Origin: Henckelia pumila
Taxonomy: Eukaryota; Streptophyta; Magnoliopsida; Lamiales; Gesneriaceae
Direction: 5' to 3'
Assembly (NCBI RefSeq): GCF_033568475.1
Contig: NC_133121.1
Location: 75,164,589-75,228,588, forward strand
DNA length: 64,000 nt
Position 1 is the first letter of the stretch. The number at the start of each line of letters is the position of its first letter. The translations under genes were made by a program, and so were the position numbers. Below the pieces are notes generated by a model. The model worked only from the letters and a program-made list of their open reading frames with translations. It was not told the origin of the DNA and searched no databases. Below are positions 9,956 to 20,791 of the stretch, piece after piece.

Positions 9956-11875
9956 TTACCCGAACAACTCCGGGTAGCGAGTCCTCATGTCTGCCTCGGT
10001 CTCCCAAGTAGCTTCCTCCTCTGAGTGATTCAGCCACTGGACTCTGACCATCGGTATGACCCGCGTCCTAAGCCTCCGCTCCTCCCTGGCCAAGATCCGC
10101 ACTGGCCTCTCCTCATACACTAGATCTGGTGGCAACTGTAAGGGCTCGAAATCCAATACATGCGACGGGTTGGAGACATATCTCCGAAGCATGGATACAT
10201 GGAAAACGTTGTGCACTGCTGCTAACCCTGGTGGTAGAGCTAAACGGTAGGCCAACGTGCCAACTCTCTCCAAGATCTCGAATGGCCCTATAAATCTCGG
10301 ATTAAGCTTGCCTCTCCGTCCAAAATGCACTACTCCCTTCATCGGTGACACCTTCAGGAATACGTGATCACCTACAGCGAACTCCAAATCTCGTCGTCTG
10401 GCATCTGCATAACTCTTCTGACGACTCTGAGCAGTCTTCATCCGGTCTCGAATCTGAGTCACTATGTCATCTGTCTGCTGCACAATCTCAGGACCCAGCA
10501 AAATGCGCTCACCAACCTCATCCCAATGCACAGGGGATCTCCATCTCCTCCCATACAATGCTGCATAAGGAGCCATACCTATAGACGACTGAAAACTGTT
10601 GTTATAGGTGAACTCCACTAATGGCAGTCTAGTCTCCCAAGAGCCCCGAAAATCAATGACACAAGCTCTTAGAAGATCCTCGAGAACCTGGATCACTCTC
10701 TCAGACTGACCATCTGTCTGGGGATGAAATGTTGTACTGAACAGAAGCCTAGTCCCCATGGCCGTGTGCAGACTCTTCCAAAACGCAGATGTGAATCTCG
10801 GATCTCTGTCTGACACAATAGACACTGGTATGCCATGCAGTCTAACAATCTCTCTGATGTAAAGCTCTGCATACTGTGTCAAGGTATAAGTAGTCCTCAC
10901 CGGCAAGAAATGAGCTGACTTGGTGAGTCTATCCACAATCACCCAAATCGCTGTACAACCTCTGGCACTCCTCGGTAAGCCAACTACAAAATCCATCGTA
11001 ATATTCTCCCATTTCCATTCCGGAATAGGAAGAGGTCTAAGAAGTCCTGCTGGACGCTGATGCTCTGCCTTGACTTGCTGACAAGTCAAGCACTCTGACA
11101 CCACTCTCCCGATGTCACTCTTCATCCCGGGCCACCAATACAATAGCTGCAAGTCTTTGTACATCTTCGTACTTCCGGGGTGAATGGAGTACGGAGATGT
11201 ATGAGCCTCTGCTAAAATCTCAGCTATCAACTGATCGACGTTCGGTACCCACATCCTACCACGGTACTGAACGATACCATCCTCCACTGTATACAAGAGA
11301 TTCCCTCTAGCCTCATCTCTCTGTCTCCATCGCTGTAACTCCTCATCAGTAGACTGTCCCTCTCTAATCCGATCTCGCAGAACTGGCTGCACCGTCAACA
11401 CTGACAAGCTCGGTGCCTGGCCACTCGGATAACACTCCAAGCCAAAACTCTGAATCTCGCTCTGTAGTGATAACTGTACGGTCAAACATGATACCACTGA
11501 CGACTTCCGACTCAAAGCATCGGCCACTACATTAGCTTTACCCGGATGGTAGCTAATGTCACAATCATAGTCCTTCACCAACTCCAACCATCTGCGCTGT
11601 CTCATGTTCAACTCCTTCTGTGTGAAGAAGTACTTGAGACTCTTGTGGTCTGTGAAAATCTTGCACTTCTCGCCATACAGATAGTGCCTCCAGATTTTCA
11701 AAGCGAATACCACTGCTGCAAGCTCCAAATCATGCGTCGGATAGTTCTGCTCATGAATCTTCAACTGTCGCGACGCATATGCGATAACTCTGCCACTCTG
11801 CATAAGTACTGCGCCCAAACCAAGCTTGGACGCGTCGGTGTACACCACTAACTCCTCATGTGGCACTAAGTGCAC
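9956..11875 (-). CDS. RNase H - integrase - chromodomain part of pol, element 3
   Basis: 639 open codons. RNase H starts at VVYTDAS (~10) and ends near VADALSRK (~117-124). The integrase zinc finger has H225, H232, C262 and C265. The integrase core shows D295 (TMDF), D356 (SDRDPRF) and E392 (DGQSERV), giving the D-35-E spacing. The GPF/Y region GPFEIL is near 530, and a chromodomain-like C-terminus ([10 protein letters not shown]...[14 protein letters not shown]) spans ~580-635. All catalytic residues are present. It is out of frame with the RT upstream because a short segment is lost at ~11865, so the listed first Met is not a true start. Confidence 0.9.
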   Translation of the reverse strand: MHLVPHEELVVYTDASKLGLGAVLMQSGRVIAYASRQLKIHEQNYPTHDLELAAVVFALKIWRHYLYGEKCKIFTDHKSLKYFFTQKELNMRQRRWLELVKDYDCDISYHPGKANVVADALSRKSSVVSCLTVQLSLQSEIQSFGLECYPSGQAPSLSVLTVQPVLRDRIREGQSTDEELQRWRQRDEARGNLLYTVEDGIVQYRGRMWVPNVDQLIAEILAEAHTSPYSIHPGSTKMYKDLQLLYWWPGMKSDIGRVVSECLTCQQVKAEHQRPAGLLRPLPIPEWKWENITMDFVVGLPRSARGCTAIWVIVDRLTKSAHFLPVRTTYTLTQYAELYIREIVRLHGIPVSIVSDRDPRFTSAFWKSLHTAMGTRLLFSTTFHPQTDGQSERVIQVLEDLLRACVIDFRGSWETRLPLVEFTYNNSFQSSIGMAPYAALYGRRWRSPVHWDEVGERILLGPEIVQQTDDIVTQIRDRMKTAQSRQKSYADARRRDLEFAVGDHVFLKVSPMKGVVHFGRRGKLNPRFIGPFEILERVGTLAYRLALPPGLAAVHNVFHVSMLRRYVSNPSHVLDFEPLQLPPDLVYEERPVRILAREERRLRTRVIPMVRVQWLNHSEEEATWETEADMRTRYPELFG

Positions 11876-12674
11876 CCTTCAGTTGATCAAAGCTCCTCTG
11901 ACAATCTGGACTCCAAATATACTTCGCGTTCTTCTTGGTTAAGGAAGTCAAGGGTACTGCAATAGAGGAAAAACCCTTGATGAACTTCCTATAGTATCCT
12001 GCTAAACCCAAGAAGCTGCGAATCTCCGAAGCATTCTTTGGAATCCCCCAATCCCTCACTGCCTGCACCTTGGACTGATCAACTGCAATCCCATCTCTCG
12101 AAATAATGTGGCCAAGAAATGCCACCTGCTCAAGCCAAAACTCGCACTTGCTGAACTTGGCATACAATCGATGCTCCCTCAAAGTCTGCAAGGCTATCTG
12201 AAGATGCTGTCTATGCTCCTTGATGCTCCTAGAGTAGATCAAAATATCATCAATAAAGACTATGATGAACTGATCTAGATACGGCTGAAAGACTCGGTTC
12301 ATGAGATCCATGAAAACCGCTGGAGCATTGGTCAACCCAAAGGGCATCACCAAGAACTCATAGTGTCCATATCGTGTCCTAAAGGCCGTCTTAGACACGT
12401 CTGAATCTCTGACTCTCAGCTGATGGTAACCAGATCGCAGATCGATCTTGGAGAATACCGAAGCTCCCTGCAACTGATCGAATAAATCCTCTATCCTCGG
12501 TAGTGGATACTTATTCTTCACTGTGACTCTGTTGAGCTCTCGGTAGTCGATGCACAATCTCATGCTGCCGTCCTTCTTCTTCACAAACAATACTGGAGCT
12601 CCCCATGGAGAAAAGCTAGGACGAACAAAGCCCTTCTCCAACAGCTCCTGAATCTGCTCCTTCAACTCTCTCAT
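11856..12674 (-). CDS. Reverse transcriptase part of pol, element 3
   Basis: 272 open codons, with SPWGAP (~22), LCIDYRELN (~40), SGYHQL (~81), FGLTNAP (~112), catalytic FIDD at 140-143 and the thumb motif [11 protein letters not shown]. The frame ends shortly after LKGALSAT because sequence expected before the RNase H motif VVYTDAS is missing and the phase changes. Upstream it is separated from the protease by a TGA at 12690-12692, where relatives carry Arg (APYRLAP). That CGA-to-TGA change is typical of deamination at methylated CpG. Confidence 0.88.
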   Translation of the reverse strand: MRELKEQIQELLEKGFVRPSFSPWGAPVLFVKKKDGSMRLCIDYRELNRVTVKNKYPLPRIEDLFDQLQGASVFSKIDLRSGYHQLRVRDSDVSKTAFRTRYGHYEFLVMPFGLTNAPAVFMDLMNRVFQPYLDQFIIVFIDDILIYSRSIKEHRQHLQIALQTLREHRLYAKFSKCEFWLEQVAFLGHIISRDGIAVDQSKVQAVRDWGIPKNASEIRSFLGLAGYYRKFIKGFSSIAVPLTSLTKKNAKYIWSPDCQRSFDQLKGALSAT

Positions 12675-12689
12675 CTCTGTAGGAGCAAG

Positions 12690-13303
12690 TCAATACGGTG
12701 CCTTAGAGATAGGCACAGTATCCGGCAACAACTCAATACTGAACTCCACCTCTCTCACTGGTGGAACTCCTGCAACATCGTCAGGAAAAACATCTGGATA
12801 GTCACGTACCACCTCTATATCTGATAAAGATCTGCTAGAAACGTCTGAGGTAGTGACCACACTAGCAAGAAAGCCCTGACATCCATGGCGCAATAATTTC
12901 CTCGCACGGACAAGTGATATCATCTGAGGAATACTGCTAGACTGAGATGCAAAGAAAGTAAACATCTCACCTCCCGCTGGCTTCACTGACACTGTCCTAC
13001 GTCGGAAATCAATCGAAGCTCCATTAACTGACAGCCAGTCCATACCCAAAATCAAGTCAAACCCGGTCAATGGAAGAACCACTAGATCTGCTCGAATGGA
13101 GTGTCCCTGCAACTCCAATTCCAGGTCCCTGATAACACTAGTGGTAGTGATAGTCTGTCCGGATGGCATGGTAACATCGTAACCACAGTAGACAACCTCC
13201 GGTGTAATGCCTATCCGTCTGATAAAATCTCGGGAGATAAACGAATGCGTGGCTCCTGAATCTAGCAACGCAAACGTGGAGTTGCCTCCAACTAGAATTC
13301 TCC
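12690..13303 (-). CDS. Protease and linker of pol, element 3 (downstream exon)
   Basis: The frame opens at the proposed splice acceptor (13304/13303) with RILVGGNSTFALLDSGATHSF, the aspartic protease, whose catalytic D-S-G lies ~14 residues in. It runs through GFDLILGMDWL to VEFSIELLPDTVPISKAPY and stops at a TGA at 12690-12692. Upstream in-frame Met codons are lacking, consistent with this being reached by splicing from gag rather than by separate initiation. Confidence 0.82.
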
Positions 13304-13498
13304 CTGCACGCAGAAGATTCCCAACAATTCATACCACTACGCTCCCAAGGTTAAAACACTACAATCCTTAATTCTAATCACAAAGAAACAAAATTCTTAT
13401 TCTAGCATGCTGATAGTTAAACTCAAGTAACAGGCATTCAGATATAATCGCAATAAACAAAAGCAAAGAATTGAAAAAGTTCTAGGGGTTAGGTATAC
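13304..13498 (-). other. Candidate spliceosomal intron between gag and pol, element 3
   Basis: Minus-strand 195 nt, T-rich, with donor ACCG/GTATACC and acceptor TTCTGCGTGCAG/GGAGA. Unspliced, gag ends a few codons into it at a TAG, giving a Gag ending ITGIPNP. Spliced, the split codon becomes Gly and gag joins protease in frame at LITG-RILVGG, the layout seen as continuous coding in elements 1 and 2 (VITGTF or VIAGTF, then protease). Splice sites, phase and homology all agree. Splicing itself is not shown. Confidence 0.62.
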
Positions 13499-14540
13499 CG
13501 GTGATCAAGGAGGTATCTGGGTCTGCCTCCTCTGCCTGCATCACATATACTCGCCCACTGACGTTCTGCCTCTGCGGGCAGTTGGCAATCTGATGCCCCG
13601 GCTCTTTGCAACGATAGCAGACTCCTGCTCCCATAAGACACTGCCCGGAATGCATCTTCTGACACTTCGGACATACTGGATATCTCCCTGGAGTAGGGGC
13701 CCCGCCCCTAGTCTGCTGCTGTGGCTTCCCCTGAGGCCTCTGCTGATTCGGGCCCTTAGATGGCCCTGCAAACTGCTTCTTCGCAGGAGGCTGCGAAGAT
13801 GGTCGCTGATACCCCGTCTGCTGAAACTGCCTCTTACCCTGCTGCTCTCTCTGGATCTCTCTCCGACCCTCCTCGGAACGCAAGGCCCTACTGACTGCAG
13901 ACTCATAAGTAAGTACGTCTGCCATGCGAACATCATGCTTGATATCCGCCTTCAAACCTTCCACAAACTGCCTCAACTTCTCTGGTGGACTATCAGAAAT
14001 CATAGGCACAAAGCGACAGCCCCTCTCGAACTGTCTCACATACTCGACCACTGTCTTGTCCCCCTGACGGAGACTCATAAACTCCCGGATCATGCGACTG
14101 CGCACATCCTCAGTGAAGTACTTGGCGTAGAAGATACGCCTGAACTCGGTCCACGTCAGTGTAGGTAGATGGACTCCTCTAACTGCACCCTCCCACCAAA
14201 GGGCTGCATCTCCTCTCATCATGTACGTCGCACAGCTCACCCTGTCGGTGTCTGTGATCCCCATATAATCAAAGATGGACTCAAGAGAGCGAATCCATCC
14301 CTCAGCCACCAAAGGATCGGTGGTACCAACAAACTCCTTGGGCCCCTTCTTCTGGAACCTCTCAGCAACGTCCTCCTCATGGGACAGTCTGGGACGTGCA
14401 GCCTGCTGCTCCAACAGAGCAGTAATACCCGCCATCATATTAGCATTGGCCTGCTCCAATGCTGATAAAGGATTATGCGGAGGTGGCGGTGGAGGCGGAG
14501 GTGGAGGTCCCCCACGTCGGTTCACTGGTCTGGGAGGCAT
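13482..14540 (-). CDS. Gag of element 3
   Basis: I start at the ATG at 14540 (MPPRPVNRRGG), which matches the start of relatives better than one five codons upstream; 352 residues. A poly-Pro stretch (~12-21) is followed by a helical segment rich in Ala/Gln, the retrotransposon Gag domain (FRRIFYAKYF to VRQFERGCRF), a Gln-rich basic linker, and two zinc knuckles (CPKCQKMHSGQC, then CYRCKEPGHQIANC). The stop at 13482 lies inside the candidate intron, so this is the unspliced, Gag-only product. Confidence 0.88.
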   Translation of the reverse strand: MPPRPVNRRGGPPPPPPPPPPHNPLSALEQANANMMAGITALLEQQAARPRLSHEEDVAERFQKKGPKEFVGTTDPLVAEGWIRSLESIFDYMGITDTDRVSCATYMMRGDAALWWEGAVRGVHLPTLTWTEFRRIFYAKYFTEDVRSRMIREFMSLRQGDKTVVEYVRQFERGCRFVPMISDSPPEKLRQFVEGLKADIKHDVRMADVLTYESAVSRALRSEEGRREIQREQQGKRQFQQTGYQRPSSQPPAKKQFAGPSKGPNQQRPQGKPQQQTRGGAPTPGRYPVCPKCQKMHSGQCLMGAGVCYRCKEPGHQIANCPQRQNVSGRVYVMQAEEADPDTSLITGIPNP

Positions 14541-14712
14541 TCTGCACCACCACATATTACTTTACGTAAATCGTCATGCATAACTAAGTGGTTTAAAAGT
14601 AATGCTAACTTAAATTCAAAGAATTAAATCATGCTATAAACACTTAAAACTTACAAACCGGTAGCGTGGATTTCTGAGCTAGCATAGCAGTAATGACCCC
14701 TCCAAGAACCGT

Positions 14713-14724
14713 GCTCTGATACCA
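14713..14724 (-). other. Primer-binding site, element 3
   Basis: The minus strand reads TGGTATCAGAGC (iMet tRNA complement), two bases inside the 5' LTR boundary at 14727. Confidence 0.9.
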
Positions 14725-14726
14725 AC

Positions 14727-17434
14727 TGAAACATCCTAGACTTATAAATTTCAAAAAAATGCGGAAAATTTAAAAAATTTTCTTTTTCTTTTAATTTTAA
14801 AATAAATACTAAGTAAAATATTTATATATATATATATATACATATATGCCCATACATATATGTACAACCATAAAAGAGATTTAAAATTTAATAAATAATT
14901 ATGCAACATAAAAATAATTACTAAAACGTCTGAATCATGCAATACTTAAATTAATTCAAAATAATTTAATCAACAGTGCATACACTAAAAAGTTGCGTGA
15001 AAAAAATACTTAAATCTCAACACTGGAATAAAATCTTCAAATAAAATAGTGTTTAAAATATTCGTGCATAGAACACTAGCACGATGCAGACTACGGTCAC
15101 GGGGCCACTGCAGCTCCGCTCATACGTCCTCACCACCGGTAGGGGTAACCTGCTCCTCTACGTACTCACCTGCACCATATCAGTGTAGTGAGCCTAGAGG
15201 CCCAACATGCATACTAACAAGGGTTTAAAATAATTTAATACACTTTCATACATAATACTTAACCTATAAATGCATGAGCATGCCTCCAAAAATAATAACA
15301 TAAATTTTGCTTAAAGAAATCACTGAATTATACGTAACATACATAATATCATACATACTTGAGTTGTTGAGCACTTATTTTCTTAACATCGAATGGTCCT
15401 ATCCGTAAGTGTGACCCATACTTATAGTGCGACTGATCAGTCTAAGAAACCATCGTACGAGGCTGGTGGCGAACCACCCATACATAAATGGCAGAAACTG
15501 CCCATACATAAATGGCCACACTACTTCAATTTCCACCTAAAATATTTTATTTGCTCAACCATAGAACTTCAATCATAGCATAAAAATTGATTTCATGAAT
15601 GCATGTACTTTAAATAAATTGTGTGTCCTTCATATATATTTAATTTAAAGTTCTTACTAACATATAAATATTAAATTACTTCAATGCATAAAAATAATTA
15701 AATATATATTCAGGACACATGCAATTTTCTCATGGATGGTCTTGGACTGCTGGCCCTAACACTCAAGCCCATTTACTTAAATCTGGCCCATTAACACTGA
15801 AACTGGCCCAATAACATACTTAAGCCCAATAAAATTTATTCTAAGCCCAGTTAAATAATTAAAGCCCATTAAAACACTCTAGGCCCAATAACAACTTAAA
15901 TTGGCCCATTGGGCCCAAAAAGCCCAAAGACTGGCCCAATAACTTTCATGGGTCCTAAAGCCCATAAAGATTAGTGGGCCCACTTAATTAAATTAATTAA
16001 GCCCACATAAAATTAAACATAACCCAAAATAATATTTAAAAGTGGCCCATACATTAATTAAATCTAGTAGTCCACATAAAAACCCATTAACTTATTAATT
16101 CATTTAAAATTAAAATACCCGAGCCCGGCCCACCGAACCCGGACCCGGACCACCTGACCCGACCCTAGACCTACCAGACCCGACCCTGACCCCAAGCCCC
16201 GACCCAGCACCCCAGCCCAACCCAAAACCCGAACCCCCCCCCCTAGCCCTTCTACCCGCTGCGCGAGCAGCAGCCCTTTAAGGGCTGCTGCCGCCTTGCT
16301 CCGGCCATGACCGACCGGAGCGCCGCCGGCAGGACCTTCCCAGGGTCCTGCCGGTCCTAACCCAGGTCACACCCCGCTGGTCCATGGCCCTGCGCGGACC
16401 AGCCGAGCCCTCTTCCCCATAACCCTAATCTGCAACCACCTAGGACCAACACATGAACCCCTTCGAACCTTAGCCCATTCCAGCCTGAACCGTCTGACCC
16501 CAACCGACCTTAAGGCACCCTAGGACACCTCTGGACCGAGCCATCAGCCTTAGACCAGTCCATATCCAAAAAAAAACGTGAACATGAAACAAACATGGAA
16601 AAATTCGAACCCTTCAAACCATTTTCTGAAAAAATTTGAAAGTTTTAATGCATACACAAATCACACAATTATAAAACTGATAGGCACGAAAAAGTTGAAA
16701 TAAATTCATGCCTTTCACCGAAAATGGAGAGAAAAACAGGCGTGAGACGACTCCGGGACGACGGGACGATGAACGACCAAGTTTGAAGCTTGAAGAACCG
16801 CGGCTATGGCTTCCTAAGGGTTTCTGTCAATGGAGTAGAGGAAGAGAGGTTGAGGTAGACGCTCGGTTGAGAGAAAAGGGGAATGAGGCGTGGAAAGGGG
16901 GTTTGGGCGCTTAGTTTGGTAGATTAGGATTATAATTTAGGTAGATAATATGTTAATAACTAATTAGGAGATATTAACAACCTAAAAAGATCTCCTAACT
17001 AATTTAAATACTAGCTAACTTAATAAAATATTTAAATCCCGAAATAAAGAATTAAGGGAATTTTAAAGATAATAAAAAGTCATTAAAATGGCTTAATTTG
17101 GATAAAAATGGACTCCTAAAATTATATAAAATTAAATACTTAAAATTTTGAGATAATAAAACTCAAAATAATATTTTAGGGCTCTAAAAAGGCTCATGAA
17201 ATAAATTGGATAGAAAGTTGTCATCTCGTCCGTCCCTGGTCCCGTCTACGCGATCAAATAATTAAAATATTGAAAATCATAAAAATTACTAATTATGGGT
17301 TAAATGCTTAACAAATAAATTAAATCATGCACAAATAATTCACATAATTATTTAACCCATAAATCTAAAATTTAAATAATTAAATATCCTAATTATGCAT
17401 GCGGATTTACGTATTTAAAATACCGGGTGTTACA
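14727..17434 (-). repeat. 5' LTR of element 3 (2708 bp)
   Basis: Near-identical to 7205-9911, with the same TG...CA termini, GGCCCA cluster and GC-rich dyads. Examples of differences: a longer C-run near 16238, a shorter AT microsatellite near 14823, and single-base changes such as ctctaggcc versus related positions. It ends at 17434, followed by the target duplication GGTAG. Confidence 0.92.
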
Positions 17435-17864
17435 GGTAGTGTTTCTCGGTCATGTGATATCTAGTGAAGAAATATTTGTGAATCCAAGCAAGATTTAGGC
17501 AGTGATGAACTGGTCTCATCCGACGACGGTTGCTGAGATCCAAAGTTTCCTGGGTCTAGCAGGTTATTACCGTCGGTTCATCGAGAATTTTGCACAGTTG
17601 GTCAGGCCTTTGACACAGCTGACACGGAAGGATGTTGCCTTCACATGGTCCTCGAATTGTGAGGAATTATTTCACGAGCTACGTATACGTCTTACTACTG
17701 CACTTGTGCTAGCTCTACCTTCTGGATCAGGAGGTTATATTGTTTACACTGATGCCTCTGGTCAGGGGCTAGGATGTGTTTCGACACAGTGTGGACATGT
17801 TATACCTTATGCTTCACTGCACCTAAAGACGCATGAGACGAATTATCCAGTTCATGATCTCTAG
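17435..17864 (+). pseudogene. Element 4 RT thumb / RNase H start (right part)
   Basis: Resumes the RT reading interrupted at 7204. FLGHV continues to a TAG just before the AVMNW-like motif. Open codons 17502-17864 then carry [21 protein letters not shown] and the RNase H start IVYTDASGQGLG. It ends in a stop after NYPVHDL, where relatives continue LELAA. Confidence 0.85.
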
Positions 17865-18338
17865 TTAGCCGCCATTGTATTTGCGCTCAAGATTTGGAGA
17901 CATTATTTATATGGCGAGAAGTTTGAGATATTTACGGATCAAAAGAGTCTGAAGTATTTATTCACTCAGGCGGAGTTGAATATGGGACAAAGACACTTGA
18001 TGGATTTACTGAAAGATTATACTGCGAGATTAAGTATCATCTAGATTCTGCCAACCTTAGATGCTCTGAGTCGGCAGGTGAGACTTTCTGCACTTCATAC
18101 TAGTGTTTTATCTCATATGATTCAAAAATGTTGTTCACTGAGTTTTACACTCAAGCACAAGAAATGAAGAAATGGAATTCGTTTGTATATTATTTTATTT
18201 GAGCCAATATTGTACTCTCGAATCAGAGAAGCTCAGATATCTGATGTTAAGACTCGGTGTTTGGCACGTCTAGCCAATGGGGTTAATACAGCTAGATTCT
18301 ATTATCAAACAGATGGTTTATTATGCTTATCGAATTGA
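17865..18338 (+). pseudogene. Degenerate RNase H and linker, element 4
   Basis: Decayed but recognisable in shifting frames: [24 protein letters not shown], then [13 protein letters not shown], then a damaged [13 protein letters not shown] region near 18040-18080. Several frameshifts and stops separate the pieces. Confidence 0.72.
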
Positions 18339-19157
18339 GTGGTTGTACCTGATGATGCGGAGCTCAGGAATGATATTCTATCTCAAGCTCACATGAGTCG
18401 ATTGTCAGTTCATCCTGAAAGCATGAAAATGTATAAGGACTTGCGAACTAGATTCTGGTGGAAGGGGATGAAGCGGAGTTTGTATCAATTTGTTTCTCGA
18501 TGTCTTGTTTGTCAACAGGTCAAGGCTGAACACCGACAACCAGGTGGATTATTGAAAAATCTTGAGATTCTCGAATGGAAGTGGGAGCATGTGACTATGG
18601 ATTTTGTCACCCACTTGCCTATGACTTCACGTCAGTGTAATGCTATATGGGTCATTGTTGATCATTTGACAAAATCAGCACACTTCATTCCGTACAACAG
18701 CGATTATTCCTACGATCGCATGGCACGCTTATACATCCAGGAGATATTGTGATTACATGGGATTTCGGTGAGCATAGTTAGTGATAGAGATCCTCGGTTT
18801 ACCTCACATTTCTGGGGTAGTTTTCAGCAGGCATTGGGTACCACTCTGAGTTTGAGCACTGCATATCGTCTGAAGACTGATGGCCAGTCGGAACGGACGA
18901 TACGTACACTTGAAGATATGTTGCGTGTTTCGACGATGGATTTTGACTTGACTTGGCAGGATCAGTTACCTTTGATTGAATTTGCCTATAATAACAGTTA
19001 TCATCGCAGTATTGATATGGCACCCTTCAAGGCATTTTATGGTCGACGATGTTGTACTCCATTATTCTGGAATGAGGTAGGAGAACGACAAGTGGAGGGT
19101 CCAGAATTGATACAGCAAATTGTGGACAAGAATGAAAGGATTGACTTTCTGGAATAA
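18339..19157 (+). pseudogene. Integrase fragments, element 4
   Basis: Two open pieces in the same frame, 18339-18752 and 18768-19157, separated by a stop after YIQEIL. The first has the HHCC finger (AHMSRLSVHPESMKMY ... [11 protein letters not shown]) and the first catalytic Asp (VTMDFV). The second has SDRDPRF and DGQSERTI, then APFKAFYGRRC. The C-terminal third and any chromodomain are missing. Confidence 0.85.
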
Positions 19158-19254
19158 GCTCCGGAGATGACATTTCCAAAATATGTGCTCAAGAGAATGT
19201 GAAATTGACATCCTAGGATGAGCTCCTGGGATGACCTTTCCAAAATATGTGCTC
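19158..19254 (+). repeat. Imperfect tandem duplication (~67-bp period) at the 3' break of element 4
   Basis: The stretch containing gatgacatttccaaaata (near 19165) recurs as gatgacctttccaaaata (near 19231), with related flanks (ggaataagctcc / ggatgagctcct). It starts where integrase homology stops. It looks like a repair or slippage scar. Confidence 0.6.
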
Positions 19255-19731
19255 ATAACGACGGTTGCACCAAATGCATGTATCTCATCACCCTTGACAA
19301 TTTTTACGAAATGTCCATGTTATGAAATTATTTTTAAAGCTTCATGTTTTTACATGATTTATGTATGCATTTTCTTGCTGAGTTTTTAGACTCACTATTC
19401 TTGAATGATGCAGGTAATGACATTATTGATGATTTTATTGATGAATACGGAGTTGAACTTGAAGAGGAGCATACGGTCGGGCCGACGAGCGATGCATGAG
19501 CGATATGTTTTAAGAACAGTTTTATTGTGCACATTACTTTTTTATTTTAGAGGAAGGAAAAACAAATTTTATTTATGTTCAAATATTAGCTTGTTGACAT
19601 TGATGTTTAGAGTACCCTATTAAATTGTCGGTGCACAATTAACTCTTTCAAATAAAAATTTTTATTCCGCAATTTTTTCTCAAAATTTAAAAAATATATG
19701 TTTTATAGCATTCCCGAGTTTTAGGACATTA
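19255..19731 (+). repeat. Degenerate gypsy LTR 3' fragment (element 4)
   Basis: It contains the segment gagtttttagactcactattc followed by gatgcaggtaatga, which resembles the corresponding part of the element 3 LTR read on its own strand. It ends near gagttttaggacatt, like the end of that LTR. Probably the U3/R end of the 3' LTR of element 4 or a close relative. A 72-codon frame at 19405-19623 is not a gene. Confidence 0.55.
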
Positions 19732-20291
19732 AAATAGTACATATATATATATATACTAGCAACAAATGCACACGCTCATGCGTGTGTAAAATAAATATTA
19801 TTTTATATGTAATTTTTTGTGGGTAGAGTTGGTGGAAGGTTTAGTGGATAATGGATAGGAAAGAGAGAAGAGGATAAAATCGAAATAAAAATTGGTGTCC
19901 TTTTGAGCAGTTATTAAGAGCATCTCAATTATTATTAAATAGTAAAGATATATATATTTATAATTTTAATCAATATAATAATTTAGAAAGCAAAATATAT
20001 ATCTAGTTAAATTTAATAATAATATTAGACTTAAAAACAAGTTAAATAATGAATTTAAAATTTAATCATATATCAATTAAATTATTTTTAATAGTTAATA
20101 TATCAATTTAATATTTTATTAATAATTTTGTATTTCAAAATATATTTTTCTATTTAAGACCCCAAAAAACGGAACATATAGAATCTTTTGAACAGCCGTA
20201 GCGGCTCTGCAACTACCTTTAACTCCCATCCCCATGCCTCACACTCTGCCACTCTAGTCAAAACCAAAATACAACACCCTTTTATTATTTT
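19732..20291. other. Intergenic, AT-rich
   Basis: Contains a short AT microsatellite (19741-19756) and AT-rich DNA without coding signal, then the probable distal promoter of the NPGR1-like gene. I see no tRNA, MITE terminus or other recognisable element. Confidence 0.5.
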
Positions 20292-20791
20292 ATTGAATTA
20301 ATAATATCACGAAAGTGAGAATGTCCTGTCAAGCTCAAACTCAGATCTCCAAAACATTGTACCTTTTTCAGAAATTTTGCTCTGATCACAACCATTCATC
20401 ACTTCTCTAAAGATTTTGTATTTTGTTTTCCGTATTTCTTCTTGTTTTTTTATGCTCAGCTTTCTGTCTTCCTCAGTTCCTTTCAATGTTTTGCGGTTTC
20501 TGGTGTGGTTGTTTTTGTTTTCCTTTCGGGCCTTTTCAATGTTGTTTTTTTAGAACAAACCCATGACTGAATTAGTGAAGAAAACAGGTTCAGATTAGTG
20601 TAAAGAGTTAATCTTTCTCACCCCCAGGTTGTATTGTATTCTCCTTTAAGCATTTTTTTACACTGTTTATTCGTCCTTTACAGGGGTTTTAATATAAAAG
20701 TTGTGAGTGAAAAGGTGACATTTTGATCACACAAGAAAAGGGTGGTGATATATATTTTTCTTGGGGTTTCAAGGAACGAAAAGAAGAAGAA
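20292..20791 (+). promoter_or_regulatory. Core promoter and 5' UTR region of the NPGR1-like gene
   Basis: T- and CT-rich sequence of the type common in plant leaders (20340-20720) precedes the ATG at 20792, whose context is GAAGAAGAAATGTTG. I cannot fix the transcription start. The only upstream in-frame extension (to 20723) lacks an ATG. Confidence 0.4.

Larger units (their letters stand above)
7205..17434 (-). mobile_element. Complete chromovirus-type Ty3/gypsy element 3 (10.2 kb)
   Basis: Full-length minus-strand element with two ~2.7-kb LTRs (7205-9911 and 14727-17434), PBS, gag, protease, RT, RNase H, integrase with a C-terminal chromodomain, and PPT. It is flanked by a perfect 5-bp target duplication GGTAG (7200-7204 and 17435-17439). 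By eye the LTRs differ by about ten substitutions plus three small length changes, so the insertion is young. Long LTRs, element order and chromodomain suggest the Tekay/Del clade (inference). Two coding lesions make this copy probably non-autonomous. Confidence 0.93.

Noticed and set aside
13593-14168. 191-residue plus-strand frame
   Set aside because: Antisense shadow of element 3 Gag with low-complexity Leu/Arg composition.
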